Shown: piece by piece, positions 5,291 to 14,175 of the stretch
Layout: each line of letters begins with the position of its first letter
How positions within the stretch are numbered: the stretch's first letter is position 1
Source of the DNA: an uncultured Lachnospiraceae bacterium
Lineage (GTDB): Bacteria; Bacillota; Clostridia; Lachnospirales; Lachnospiraceae
Length of the DNA: 23,446 bases
NCBI GenBank assembly: GCA_948794795.1
Contig: CAQGLR010000056.1
Coordinates: 1 to 23,446 of the forward strand
Reading direction: 5' to 3'
Program-made: the position numbers and the translations under genes
Notes under the pieces: model-generated
The model's database searches: none
The model's input: only the letters and a program-made list of their open reading frames with translations
What the model was told of the DNA's origin: nothing

Positions 5291-5791
5291 ATGGCAAGAC
5301 CAAGGGAACCAATAGACCTGGTAGCAGCTAAAGGGCGCAAACATCTTACAAAGACAGAATATTCCAACCGCAAAAATTCAGAAGTGACAGCTCCAGCAGA
5401 TAATATAAAACCGCCTGCTTTCCTGTCCAAAAAAGAAAAGGACAGGTTTAATGAAATTGCAAGGCAGCTATTGGATATAGGCATAATGACAAACCTTGAC
5501 TGTGATGTGCTGGCACGGTATGTCAAGGCGGCAGCAGAATATGAAAAAGTGACCAGACAGTTAAGCAAAATAAAATTCATGCCAGACAAGAAAAGCTGGA
5601 CTGGTGCAGAAGAACAGCTTATGGAACAGACAGGGAAATATAATTACCTGCAAAAAATCCAGGCAAGGCTTGAGAAACAATGTAATGCTGATGCCAGGGA
5701 ACTGGGGCTTACAATATCAAGCCGCTGCAGGCTGGTGATACCAAAAGAAAAAGAAGAAAAGCCTGTTAATAAATTTATGAAACATGCATAG
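5291..5791 (+). CDS. terS: Terminase small subunit, P27 family
   Basis: The ATG at 5291 follows GAAGGGGGC; an in-frame ATG at 5264 has no ribosome binding site. The 166 residues start MARPREPIDLVAAKGRKHLT, typical of P27-type small terminases, followed by PPAFLSKKEKDRFNEIARQL and an LDCDVLARYVKAAAEYEK helix. The small subunit binds viral DNA and brings in the large subunit for packaging. The end is basic. The gene lies 6 nt before the large terminase gene, as usual. Confidence 0.9.
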   Translation: MARPREPIDLVAAKGRKHLTKTEYSNRKNSEVTAPADNIKPPAFLSKKEKDRFNEIARQLLDIGIMTNLDCDVLARYVKAAAEYEKVTRQLSKIKFMPDKKSWTGAEEQLMEQTGKYNYLQKIQARLEKQCNADARELGLTISSRCRLVIPKEKEEKPVNKFMKHA

Positions 5792-5797
5792 CAGTGG

Positions 5798-7567
5798 ATG
5801 AAAACATTAAAGACAACAGACAGGGTATCACAGTTTGCAGAGAAAAACCTTAAAAACAAAAAAGAGTTTGGAGAAGATGCACGCCTTGCATTTAAACGCC
5901 ATCTGGATGACCTGGCAAGGTCAGCAGCAGATGACCCAGGCTTCCCTTTCATATTTGTACCAGAAAAAGCAGAGGATATTATAGAACTTGCCAATAAGCT
6001 TACCATAGCAGAAGGTGAAGGGGACGAGATTTTAACATGTGCTGGCTTCCAGGAGTTTATCCTGGGTTCTCTTTTCGGATGGGTACACAAAGAAACAGGA
6101 AAGCGGCGTTTTCTGGACAGTTATGTGCAGGTATCAAGGCAGCAGGGTAAAAGTATTTTAAATGCCATACTAGGTATTAAATGCAGTAATTTTGATGGTT
6201 ATAATTATGGGCAGATTTATTGTACTGCTACAAAATCAGACCAGGCACGTATCGTTTTAAACGAAATAGAAAAGTTTATTAATGCGGATGCAGACCTGCA
6301 GGAGCTTTTTGACATAAAAGATTACAAAAATGAGATAATAGCTAAAATTACCAAATCTGTTATTAAGGCTCTTGGGCGTGATACTAAATCAATAGATGGT
6401 TTCCGTCCATACCTGGGCATAGTGGATGAATACCATGCGCATAAAGATAACCAGATGTACAAGCTGTTAAAAGGTGGTACAAGGAAATTAAAACAGTCAC
6501 TTGTTTCAGTGATTACAACAGCAGGATTAAACCTTAACGCACCATGTTATGAATTGTACCAGTATTGCAGACGTGTACTAAAGGGCATTGATGTAAATGA
6601 CCGCCAGTTTATTTATATTGCACAGATGGACGAAGGGGACGACATCTGGAACAAGAAAAACTGGATTAAATGCTGTCCTCTGACTGGCAATGACCCTGAA
6701 CTTATGTCGCAGATGGAAGAGGATGCTAAAAAAGCGTTGTCTATGGGTGGTGAAGAACTGCTTGACTTTATGACAAAGTCTCTTAACATCTGGGTAAAAG
6801 ATGCAGAAGTTGCCTTCATTAACCTTAAAGACTGGGAAAAGTGCGGCAGTACACGCACACTTGAAGATTTCAGTGGCATGAAAGCGATATGCGGTCTTGA
6901 CTTGTCAAGTGGCGGAGACCTTACATCCCTTGCCTTAGAATTTCCATATGAAGATGAAAAAACAGGTGATAAAAAATATTATTTGTATTCACATTCATTC
7001 ATGCCTAAAATGCGTTTGCAGGAACATATGGACAGGGAAGATAATGCACCATATATTATATGGGCTAAAGAAGGGCTTCTTACAGTTACAACAGCAGCAG
7101 GCGGTGTAAAGACAGATTATAAGACAATACTGGCACATCTCCATGGACTGGTTGATGCATATGATATAGAGCTTGAAACAATCGCATATGACCCACATAA
7201 TTCAAGTGCTTTCCTGGCAGACCTTGAAGACTTTGACTGTAACCTGGTGGAGATAAAACAAAGTGCAATGAGTTTAAATGATGCAACGGTTGATTTCCAG
7301 CTTGAAGTAAAAGCGCATAACATAGAATATAATAAAGGCAACAGGCTTTTAACACGTTCTATGAATGATGCGGTTTTAACAACGCCTAATAGTTATGGCG
7401 AAATAAAAATTGATAAAACCGCACAGAAACACAGGATTGACCCTTGTGACGCTACAATATGCGCACATAAGGTAGCTATGGGGACAGAAGTTGAAGAAGT
7501 AACAGCAGACCAAAGTGTTGAAGCATATTTAAAAATGTTTGGAGGTGGCAGTAAAAACGGGGAATGA
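5798..7567 (+). CDS. terL: Terminase large subunit (packaging ATPase and nuclease)
   Basis: A 589-residue protein. Residues 113-119 (SRQQGKS) are the Walker A variant of phage terminases, and residues 206-212 (LGIVDEY) carry the Walker B Asp-Glu pair. The nuclease half begins at GLDLSSGGD (residue 366 onward) with its acidic residue D368, followed by AYDPHNSS (D465) and the late aspartates of HRIDPCDATICAH (D548, D551), expected to hold the metal ions. The enzyme cuts concatemeric DNA and pumps it into the prohead. Length and domain order are normal. Its end overlaps the portal start by 4 nt (ATGA). Confidence 0.95.
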   Translation: MKTLKTTDRVSQFAEKNLKNKKEFGEDARLAFKRHLDDLARSAADDPGFPFIFVPEKAEDIIELANKLTIAEGEGDEILTCAGFQEFILGSLFGWVHKETGKRRFLDSYVQVSRQQGKSILNAILGIKCSNFDGYNYGQIYCTATKSDQARIVLNEIEKFINADADLQELFDIKDYKNEIIAKITKSVIKALGRDTKSIDGFRPYLGIVDEYHAHKDNQMYKLLKGGTRKLKQSLVSVITTAGLNLNAPCYELYQYCRRVLKGIDVNDRQFIYIAQMDEGDDIWNKKNWIKCCPLTGNDPELMSQMEEDAKKALSMGGEELLDFMTKSLNIWVKDAEVAFINLKDWEKCGSTRTLEDFSGMKAICGLDLSSGGDLTSLALEFPYEDEKTGDKKYYLYSHSFMPKMRLQEHMDREDNAPYIIWAKEGLLTVTTAAGGVKTDYKTILAHLHGLVDAYDIELETIAYDPHNSSAFLADLEDFDCNLVEIKQSAMSLNDATVDFQLEVKAHNIEYNKGNRLLTRSMNDAVLTTPNSYGEIKIDKTAQKHRIDPCDATICAHKVAMGTEVEEVTADQSVEAYLKMFGGGSKNGE

Positions 7568-8883
7568 AATGGTTAGATAAAATAAAGGATTTAATAACAA
7601 AGACCGAAAGACCTTCTGCTGGACTGGATGATGAAAGATTTCTTGAATGGTTTGGCATAAAAGGCACGCCAAAGAAATTATTAAACGAGGTTACGTATTT
7701 TACGTGCCTTAAAATGTTATCTGAAACACTTGGCAAAATGCCAGTAAAGTTTTACCAGCAGACAGACAAAGGCATAGAAGAAGCAATACCAAATGAAGCC
7801 TGTTTGTTGTTAAAGTCACGCCCAAACCCACAAATGACACCAACTATATTCTGGAGCACAGTAGAAAACAACCGCAACCATTATGGCAATGCATATGTAT
7901 GGATACAAAGGGAATTTACAAGAAAAAAATATGGCGGGGATATAAGCATAAAAAATTTATGGGTGATGCCATCAGGACATGTATCAATAATTATTGATGA
8001 TACAGGTGTATTTGGAGGCAAGGGGGATATTTATTACTGGTATTCGGACCAATATAGTGGTGAGAGCCATATTTTCCCTTCATCTGATGTAATGCACTTT
8101 AAGACTTCAATGTCTTTTGACGGGCTGACAGGGACGCCAGTAAAGGATATCCTCAAATCAACAATACAGGGAGGACTTGAAAGCCAGAAGTTTTTAAATA
8201 ACCTGTATGAAGAAGGGCTTACAGCAAGAGCTGCATTATATTATGCTGGCGATTTAAGCCCAAAGTTAAAGAAACAACTGGTAGCAGAGTTTGAAGAATA
8301 TGCCAGCGGTGCAAACAATGCTGGTAAATTTGTACCCGTACCTATAGGTTTTAAACTTGAACCTTTAAATATAAAACTTACGGACAGCCAGTTTTTTGAA
8401 TTAAAAAAATACAGTGCCCTGCAGATAGCTGGGGCGTTCGGCATAAAACCAAACCAGATTAATGATTATGAAAAAAGCAGCTATGCTAACAGTGAAATGC
8501 AGAATATTTCTTTTTATATTGATACCGAACTGTATATTTTAAAACAATATGAAGAGGAGATTAATTACAAGCTTCTTGAGCCATACGAGGTAATGGAAGG
8601 CAAATATTTTAAATTTAATGAAAATGTTATCCTGCGTACAGATGCAAAAAGCCAGGCAGACATATTGACCAGCTATGTGCAAAATGGTATATATACGCCA
8701 AATGAAGCAAGGGCATTTACAAACAAACCAGGCAAAGCCGGCGGTGATGAACTTGTATGTAATGGAAGTTATATAAAAGTATCAGAAATTGGCAGCAGTG
8801 AAGGAGGTGGCAGGGATGCCAGAAGTTTTACGTCTACAGAAGAAGGACAGCCAGGGCAGGAGCAGGAAGATGGGAAGCATTGA
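7564..8883 (+). CDS. Portal protein, HK97 family
   Basis: A 439-residue protein with the start MKWLDKIKDLITK, then LNEVTYFTCLKMLSETLGKM and a VENNRNHYGNAYVWIQRE segment, all typical of HK97-type portals. The IAGAFGIKPNQINDYEKSSYAN stretch is the conserved region near the stem. Twelve copies should form the ring through which DNA enters and leaves the head. The C-terminal 30 residues are Gly/Gln/Glu-rich and probably disordered, and their DNA also holds the ribosome binding site and start of the protease gene. Confidence 0.95.
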   Translation: MKWLDKIKDLITKTERPSAGLDDERFLEWFGIKGTPKKLLNEVTYFTCLKMLSETLGKMPVKFYQQTDKGIEEAIPNEACLLLKSRPNPQMTPTIFWSTVENNRNHYGNAYVWIQREFTRKKYGGDISIKNLWVMPSGHVSIIIDDTGVFGGKGDIYYWYSDQYSGESHIFPSSDVMHFKTSMSFDGLTGTPVKDILKSTIQGGLESQKFLNNLYEEGLTARAALYYAGDLSPKLKKQLVAEFEEYASGANNAGKFVPVPIGFKLEPLNIKLTDSQFFELKKYSALQIAGAFGIKPNQINDYEKSSYANSEMQNISFYIDTELYILKQYEEEINYKLLEPYEVMEGKYFKFNENVILRTDAKSQADILTSYVQNGIYTPNEARAFTNKPGKAGGDELVCNGSYIKVSEIGSSEGGGRDARSFTSTEEGQPGQEQEDGKH

Positions 8884-9640
8884 AATACGGAATAATACAG
8901 GTACAGCAGCAGACCTGTATTTTTTTGGCGACATAAACAGCGAAAGCCTGGGTGAATGGCAAAAATATTACCCAGATGACAAAGCGCCTAAAGATGTACA
9001 AGATTTTTTAGACCAGCTGGATGGTGCTGAAAAAATAAATGTACATATTAACAGTGGCGGAGGTTCTGTATTTGGTGGTATTGCAATTTATAATATTTTA
9101 AAACGCCACAAGGCAGAAATTACAGTATATGTTGAAGGGATTGCGGCGAGTATTGCATCAGTAATAGCAATGGCAGGGGATAAAATCGTAATTCCAGAAA
9201 ATGCACAGATGATGATACACAAACCTAGCAGTATTGCATGGGGAAATGCAGACGACATGCGCAAGGAAGCGGATATTTTAGACGGATGCCAGAAGGTTAT
9301 ATTAAATACGTATATGCAGCATGTAAAAGAAGGAATAACCCCAGAACAGATAAATGCGCTTATTGATGCAGAAACTTGGAAAAATGGTGGAGAATGGCAG
9401 GAATATTTTGATATTGAGGTATCAGAAAAAAGCAATGTTGTTGCCTGGACAAGCAGTTATTTTGATAAGTATGCTAACCTTCCGCCAGAACTGGAAAAAA
9501 AACCAGAACCACAAAATACAGATATTGAAAAGATAGCAGAAGCAGTGGTAAGGCGGCTTAATGGGAAACTAAAAGAACCACAGCATGAAACAAAAAATAA
9601 AAAAGCAGAAATACTTGAAGACCTGGATTATTTTGTTTAG
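8816..9640 (+). CDS. ClpP-like prohead maturation protease
   Basis: Residues about 75-160 are a ClpP fold: INVHINSGGGSVFGGIAIYN, then GIAASIASVIAMAG with the catalytic serine (about residue 112), QMMIHKP with the histidine (about residue 135), and an aspartate in ADILDGC. In phages with HK97-type heads such proteases trim the scaffold domain from the capsid protein. I start at 8816 because AAGGAGG lies 8 nt upstream; an ATG at 8870 with AGGAG 7 nt upstream is nearly as good and would remove 18 residues. The gene overlaps the portal by 68 nt. A charged C-terminal tail (about 60 residues) may serve as scaffold or targeting segment. Confidence 0.9.
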   Translation: MPEVLRLQKKDSQGRSRKMGSIEIRNNTGTAADLYFFGDINSESLGEWQKYYPDDKAPKDVQDFLDQLDGAEKINVHINSGGGSVFGGIAIYNILKRHKAEITVYVEGIAASIASVIAMAGDKIVIPENAQMMIHKPSSIAWGNADDMRKEADILDGCQKVILNTYMQHVKEGITPEQINALIDAETWKNGGEWQEYFDIEVSEKSNVVAWTSSYFDKYANLPPELEKKPEPQNTDIEKIAEAVVRRLNGKLKEPQHETKNKKAEILEDLDYFV

Positions 9641-9649
9641 GTCTTTTTT
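9618..9649 (+). terminator. Hairpin and T-tract between protease and capsid genes (possible attenuator)
   Basis: AAGACCT (9618-9624) pairs with AGGTCTT (9639-9645) around a 14-nt loop and runs into a T6 tract (9644-9649). It overlaps the protease stop codon and lies just before the capsid ribosome binding site. The stem is short, so termination would be partial; RNA processing is an alternative. Confidence 0.4.
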
Positions 9650-9676
9650 CTTTGCAAAAAAGGAGGCAAATATAAC

Positions 9677-10876
9677 ATGAATGAAGAATTAAAGAAGCTT
9701 TTAGACAGCATAAAGGCAAAAAAACAGGAAGTAAGGGATTTTTGCGCAGCAGATAAAATTGAAGATGCCACAAGGGCTAAAGAAGAATTAAAAGATTTAC
9801 AGGCAAAATTTGACCTGCTTTATGATTTAGAACAGGAAAAACTTGAAAATGTTGCACAACAGGCAGAGAACGGTACAGCAAGACAAATTAAAGATAAGAA
9901 AAAGAACCATGCCATTGCTTTTGTAAATGCAATTAAGGCAGCGGCAGGAAAAGGGGATTTGTCGGAAGATGACAAGGAAATAATAAATGCAATGAAAGAG
10001 GGCACAGACGAAGACGGAGGCCTGACAGTCCCACAAGACATAAGGACAGCAGTAAGGGAATTAAGACGTGGCGAAGATGCACTTGAAACACTTGTTAATG
10101 TGGAACATGTTACAACATTATCTGGCAGCAGGGTTCTTGAAAAACATGCAGACCAGACCCCGTTTGATAATGTAGACGAAGCGGCAGAGTTTCCAGAAGT
10201 TTCAACACCACAGTTTGAGAAAATAGATTACAAAGTAAAGAAAAAAGGTGGAATTTTAAAAGTAACACAAGAACTTTTAGACGACAGTTCAGAAAATATC
10301 ATTGCTTATCTTAAACGCTGGCTTGCAAAAAAATCAAAAGCAACAAGGAATTTTATGATTGTTGCAAAAGTAAAAGAGATTACCCAGGGCAAAGAGATAG
10401 CAGTGGACAGCCTGGATGACCTCAAAAAGATTTTTAATATTGCTTTAGACCCAGCAATAGCATTAACATCAGGAATTATTACTAACCAGGATGGGTATAA
10501 CTGGCTTGATACGTTAAAAGATTCAGACGGCAAATATATATTACAGCCAGACCCTGTAAAACCAACAAGCATGTTGATGTTTGGGAAATACCAGGTTAAA
10601 AGGATTGGTAACAAAACTCTTCCAAGCGTGGAGGCAGAGGGCGGTTATAAAGTCCCTGTTATATGTGGGGATTTAAAAGAAGCTGTTACAATCTTTGACC
10701 GTGAAACACTGACCATAGACATCTCAAATGTTGCAGGTGATTTCTGGAAAACTGACCAGACAGGGTTTAAAGCACGTGAACGCCTTGACATTAAAGAAGT
10801 TGATACAGAAGCAGTAGTTATGGCAGAACATTTTATAAAGGCGGACAGTGGTACAGCAAAGGCAGCGAAAGCATAA
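9677..10876 (+). CDS. Major capsid protein, HK97 family, with N-terminal delta domain
   Basis: A 399-residue protein starting at an ATG with AGGAGG 10 nt upstream. Residues 1-70 are a charged coiled coil (MNEELKKLLDSIKAKKQEVR, then AKEELKDLQAKFDLLYDLEQ), matching the HK97 delta domain that acts as internal scaffold and is cut off on maturation. The mature part probably begins near EGTDEDGGLTVPQDI, about residue 110. The rest has the HK97 fold pattern, with LVNVEHVTTLSGSRV, the KVTQELLDDS helix region and an LTSGIITNQDGYNWL segment. The adjacent ClpP-like protease is the likely processing enzyme. The exact cleavage point is inferred. Confidence 0.95.
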   Translation: MNEELKKLLDSIKAKKQEVRDFCAADKIEDATRAKEELKDLQAKFDLLYDLEQEKLENVAQQAENGTARQIKDKKKNHAIAFVNAIKAAAGKGDLSEDDKEIINAMKEGTDEDGGLTVPQDIRTAVRELRRGEDALETLVNVEHVTTLSGSRVLEKHADQTPFDNVDEAAEFPEVSTPQFEKIDYKVKKKGGILKVTQELLDDSSENIIAYLKRWLAKKSKATRNFMIVAKVKEITQGKEIAVDSLDDLKKIFNIALDPAIALTSGIITNQDGYNWLDTLKDSDGKYILQPDPVKPTSMLMFGKYQVKRIGNKTLPSVEAEGGYKVPVICGDLKEAVTIFDRETLTIDISNVAGDFWKTDQTGFKARERLDIKEVDTEAVVMAEHFIKADSGTAKAAKA

Positions 10877-10896
10877 TAACCAGGATGGTGCAGTAA

Positions 10897-11187
10897 ATGA
10901 TAATAACATTGCAGGAAATTAAGGAATATGCAAGGATTGATATTGAAGAGGATGACCAACTGTTACAGGGGCTTATACTGGCAGCAGAAGAGTACCTGAA
11001 AAATGCAACTGGAAAAGAATATCCAGAAAATGACAATGACGGCAATAAAATAGATTATGACCTGGAAAAAATATACTTGCAGCTTTTAATTTCTTACTGG
11101 TACGAAAACAGGGCTCCAGCAGGCAGGACAGGGGAAGATTTCAACCACATGACACAATCCCTTATGTTGCAGTTACAGCTTAAGTAA
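10897..11187 (+). CDS. Head-tail connector protein, gp6-like
   Basis: A 96-residue helical protein starting MIITLQEIKEYARID, then EEDDQLLQGLILAAEEYL and a helix LQLLISYWYENRAPAGR. This is the pattern of the HK97 gp6 / DNA-packaging connector family, which forms a ring under the portal. It follows the capsid gene directly, in the usual order. Confidence 0.9.
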   Translation: MIITLQEIKEYARIDIEEDDQLLQGLILAAEEYLKNATGKEYPENDNDGNKIDYDLEKIYLQLLISYWYENRAPAGRTGEDFNHMTQSLMLQLQLK

Positions 11188-11198
11188 GCAGGTGGAAT

Positions 11199-11555
11199 AT
11201 GGATATAGGGCGTATGAATAAAAGGGTTACATTTTGCAGGTATTCTGAAAAAACAGGCACTTTGCTACAGACAGAACAGATTCTTGAAGAAATAAAAACT
11301 GTCTGGGCAGGTGTTGAACCAATGCGTGGCAGGGAATACCAGGAAGCACAAAGGGTAAGGCCAGAACTTACATATAAAATTACAACAAGATACCATAAAG
11401 GAATAACCCCTGACATGTTTATAAAATTTAAGGACAGGTATTTTAATATAATATCAATTATTAATGTACGTGAAAGAAACGAAATGTTAGAAATTATCTG
11501 CACAGAAAAAATTATAAAAAAGCAGGAAGGTGTTAGCCATGGGGACAGGTTTTGA
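11199..11555 (+). CDS. Head closure / head-tail adaptor protein (SPP1 gp16-like)
   Basis: A 118-residue beta-rich protein starting MDIGRMNKRVTFCRY, with TVWAGVEPMRGREYQEA and the conserved TRYHKGITPDMFIKFKDRYF region of the head-tail adaptor family. It should bind below the connector ring and close the head after packaging. GCAGGTGG precedes the ATG. Its end overlaps the next gene by 17 nt in another frame. Confidence 0.9.
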   Translation: MDIGRMNKRVTFCRYSEKTGTLLQTEQILEEIKTVWAGVEPMRGREYQEAQRVRPELTYKITTRYHKGITPDMFIKFKDRYFNIISIINVRERNEMLEIICTEKIIKKQEGVSHGDRF

Positions 11556-11979
11556 ATTTGAAATTGATGGCCTTGAAGAACTGGAAAGGGATTTAACAAA
11601 AGCGGTAAAAAAATGTCCTGTACAGGCGGAAAAAACTCTTTTAAAGCTTGCAAGAAAATTTAAAAAATCTGCAAAAGAGCTGGCAGAAACAGAATTACAG
11701 CCACATGCAAGGGAAGATGGCCAGCAAAATGCAATCAGTGAGAAGTGGGGACATAAAAAAGTTGGTGATAATTTAGGTCTGGCAGTGCTTGTCTATAACA
11801 GTGCCAGGCATTTCCATTTAATCGAAGACGGGCACAACCTTGTTAAAAACGGACAGACAATAGGATTTGTGCCAGGAAAGCATATAATGGAAAAAACAAG
11901 AAATGAATACAAGGATATTGTGCCAAAAGAATTTGAAAAGATGGCTGATGATATCCTGAAAGAGGGTGGTTTAAATTAA
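11539..11979 (+). CDS. HK97 gp10-like head-tail joining protein
   Basis: I choose the ATG at 11539, with AGGAAGG about 8 nt upstream, over the GTG at 11530. The 146 residues start MGTGFEFEIDGLEELERDL and include the YNSARHFHLIEDGH segment and the GFVPGKHIMEKTRNEY helix that mark the gp10/HK97 family. It sits at the head-tail joint. The order connector, closure, gp10 and terminator is the standard one. Confidence 0.9.
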   Translation: MGTGFEFEIDGLEELERDLTKAVKKCPVQAEKTLLKLARKFKKSAKELAETELQPHAREDGQQNAISEKWGHKKVGDNLGLAVLVYNSARHFHLIEDGHNLVKNGQTIGFVPGKHIMEKTRNEYKDIVPKEFEKMADDILKEGGLN

Positions 11980-12418
11980 ATTCACAGAAATAAAAAAAGC
12001 TGTTAATACCCTTTTACATGAAAAGTATCCAGAATACAAAATATATGGGCTTGAAGTAAAAGAAGGGTATACAGTGCCATCATTTTTTACAGAAATAATT
12101 GACCAGGGCAGTAATGCAGAATCAAGAAATTTTGCCACTGGCGGTTTTACAATAAAAATTACATATTTCCAGGAAGAAAAAAACGAAGAGGACCAGCTGG
12201 AAAAAGTAGACGAAATAAAAGAACTTTTTGGCATGGTTTTCTGTGTTGGTAAAAGAAAGCTTACAACGGGTGGGTTTTCACATGCTTTTATTGGTGAATA
12301 TTCAGACATCCTGCAGATAAGCATTGATTTTGAATATAAAGAAAATACACAGAAAGAAGATACAGCACCAGTGGCAGAAAAAATGTATTTAGATTTAGGC
12401 GGCAGACAGGAGGGTTAA
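11975..12418 (+). CDS. Tail terminator family protein, apparent ATT start
   Basis: The frame opens with a TAA at 11972-11974, followed directly by ATT AAA TTC ACA GAA. Translation from the ATT gives IKFTEIKKAVNTLLHEKYPE, then YKIYGLEVKEGYTVPSFFTE, which is how Clostridia phage tail terminator proteins (DUF6838-like) usually begin. No ATG, GTG or TTG occurs in frame before the GTG at 12074, which would remove 33 residues of the conserved N-terminus. GAGGGTGG (11962-11969) lies 5 nt before the ATT. So either ATT is a true rare start, the protein starts short at 12074, or a base is wrong. The 147-residue protein should cap the tail tube and join it to the head. Confidence 0.75.
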   Translation: MKFTEIKKAVNTLLHEKYPEYKIYGLEVKEGYTVPSFFTEIIDQGSNAESRNFATGGFTIKITYFQEEKNEEDQLEKVDEIKELFGMVFCVGKRKLTTGGFSHAFIGEYSDILQISIDFEYKENTQKEDTAPVAEKMYLDLGGRQEG

Positions 12419-12422
12419 TATA

Positions 12423-13658
12423 ATGGGCGCACCGAGTATTGATATAAGTTTTATAGAAAAAGGGATAACCGCAATTACAAGAAGCGAAAGAGGGATTGTA
12501 ATGTTATGGGTAAAGGATAAACTTCCGTTATCCTGTAATAACCCTATAAATGTAATAACGGAAAGTGACATACCAGAAGGACTGTCAGAAGAAACTGTAG
12601 AACAGGTAAAGTTTGCAATGACAGGTTACACTAATGCACCAAAGAAAATACTTGTGTATTGCATGGGAGCTGGGATGGATACAGAGGAAGACACTGGTAC
12701 AGGTGGAAGTGAAGACCTGGAAACAGATTTAAACCTTGAAGAAACACACATAACAACGGACAGTGTTGAAGCTGGATATAAAAAAGCAATGGAAGCATCA
12801 GAAACAATAAAATTTGATTATCTTGCTGTACCAACAGTAGAAACAGATGGCAAAACAGAAGATGTGGCAACATGGATTAAATCAATGCGCAGCAACAAGA
12901 AAAAGAAAATAAAAGCAGTCCTGCCAAATGTTGCAGCAGACAATGAGGGTATAATTAATTTTACAACCTCTAAAATGGTAAAAACGGTGACAGTAACGCA
13001 GGAAGATGGAAGCAGGGTGGTAAAAGATATTATATATACAGCTGAACAGTATTGCAGCAGGATTGCAGGGCTTATAGCTGGTACACCTATAACTATATCA
13101 TGTACTTATGCACCGCTTCCTGAATTATCAGACTGTACACGTCTTACTGATATTGACACACCTGTCAACAAAGGGGAATTTATACTTTTCTATGATGGTG
13201 AAAAAGTAAAGGTAGTAATGGGGGTAAACAGTTTTGTTACCACCATTGATGGAAAGGTTGACAGTTTCAAAAAAATTAAAATAGTTGAAGCTATGGACAT
13301 GATACATGATGATATTACCAAGACAGCACAGGACAGTTATCTTGGAAAATATGCAAACAGCTATTCAAACAAGTGCCTGCTGTTGTCTGCCATAAGAAGT
13401 TATTTTGCACAGTTACAGGCAGATGGCGTTGTAAGTGCTTATTCAGTTTCCCTGGATGCGGAAGCAATACGCAGGTGGCTTAAAGGTAAAGGACTCCAGG
13501 CGGTTATTGATGATGGACATGGTGGTATAACGAAAGATGTAGATGAATGTACAGACGAAGAGATTATAAAAGCTGATACAGGAAATAATGTCCTTTTGAC
13601 CGGAAATGCCAAAATACTGGATGCAATAGAAAACATAAAGATGCCTATTTATATTTAA
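12423..13658 (+). CDS. Contractile tail sheath protein (XkdK-like)
   Basis: A 411-residue protein starting MGAPSIDISFIEKGITAITR, as in PBSX-type sheath proteins, with AGGAGGG upstream. The central part holds the IIYTAEQYCSRIAGLIAGTP and TRLTDIDTPVNKGEF segments, and the C-terminus (KAQDSYLGKY-like region, DAIENIKMPIYI) matches the sheath C-terminal domain. It shows that the phage has a contractile tail. An Asp/Glu/Thr-rich insert near residues 80-115 (EEDTGTGGSEDLETDLNLEE) is unusual and probably surface exposed. Confidence 0.95.
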   Translation: MGAPSIDISFIEKGITAITRSERGIVMLWVKDKLPLSCNNPINVITESDIPEGLSEETVEQVKFAMTGYTNAPKKILVYCMGAGMDTEEDTGTGGSEDLETDLNLEETHITTDSVEAGYKKAMEASETIKFDYLAVPTVETDGKTEDVATWIKSMRSNKKKKIKAVLPNVAADNEGIINFTTSKMVKTVTVTQEDGSRVVKDIIYTAEQYCSRIAGLIAGTPITISCTYAPLPELSDCTRLTDIDTPVNKGEFILFYDGEKVKVVMGVNSFVTTIDGKVDSFKKIKIVEAMDMIHDDITKTAQDSYLGKYANSYSNKCLLLSAIRSYFAQLQADGVVSAYSVSLDAEAIRRWLKGKGLQAVIDDGHGGITKDVDECTDEEIIKADTGNNVLLTGNAKILDAIENIKMPIYI

Positions 13659-13675
13659 AAGGAGGCGGCGTATAA

Positions 13676-14113
13676 ATGCAGAAAAAACAGATTAACGGAA
13701 AAGAAGTAATTAATGGTACTTGGGGTGAAGTCTGGTTTGATGGCGAGTATATGGCAGAAGTTACGGCTTTTAAAGCAGAAGTTTCTATTAAAACAACAGC
13801 TGTGGCAAGGGTACAGAACTTACAGCCTGGACAGAAAATGACTGGCCTTGAAATGAAGGGTGATATTAAATTCCATAAGATAAGCAGTTTTATTATGAAA
13901 AAGATAGATGCTGCATTGAAAAAAGGTGTAATGCCAGTTTTTAAGATTGTATCTAATGTAAACGACCCTGACAGTACAGGTTCAGAACGTGTTGTTGTGT
14001 ATGATGCAACATTTGACAAATTAATCCTTGCAGATTGGGAAACTGAAAAACTTGGTGAAGAAAGTTACAGTTTTACATTTACGGACTGGGATATACTGGA
14101 TTTTATTTCATAA
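13676..14113 (+). CDS. Tail tube protein (XkdM-like)
   Basis: A 145-residue protein starting MQKKQINGKEVINGTWGEVW, with AAAGGAGG upstream, followed by FDGEYMAEVTAFKAEVSI and ending FTFTDWDILDFIS. These are marks of the PBSX XkdM / DUF2001 tail tube family. The tube is the inner channel around which the sheath contracts. It follows the sheath gene by 17 nt, the usual order. Confidence 0.95.
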   Translation: MQKKQINGKEVINGTWGEVWFDGEYMAEVTAFKAEVSIKTTAVARVQNLQPGQKMTGLEMKGDIKFHKISSFIMKKIDAALKKGVMPVFKIVSNVNDPDSTGSERVVVYDATFDKLILADWETEKLGEESYSFTFTDWDILDFIS

Positions 14114-14131
14114 CAAGAACTTATTGAAAGG

Positions 14132-14157
14132 CTGGTTTTAACCAGTTTTATTTTTTA
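14132..14157 (+). terminator. Weak terminator or attenuator after the tail tube gene
   Basis: CTGGTT (14132-14137) pairs with AACCAG (14140-14145) and is followed by TTTTATTTTTTA. A partial stop here would give more sheath and tube than tape measure and baseplate proteins. The stem is only 6 bp, so the call is tentative. Confidence 0.45.
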
Positions 14158-14175
14158 TTGAAAGGAAAAAATAAC

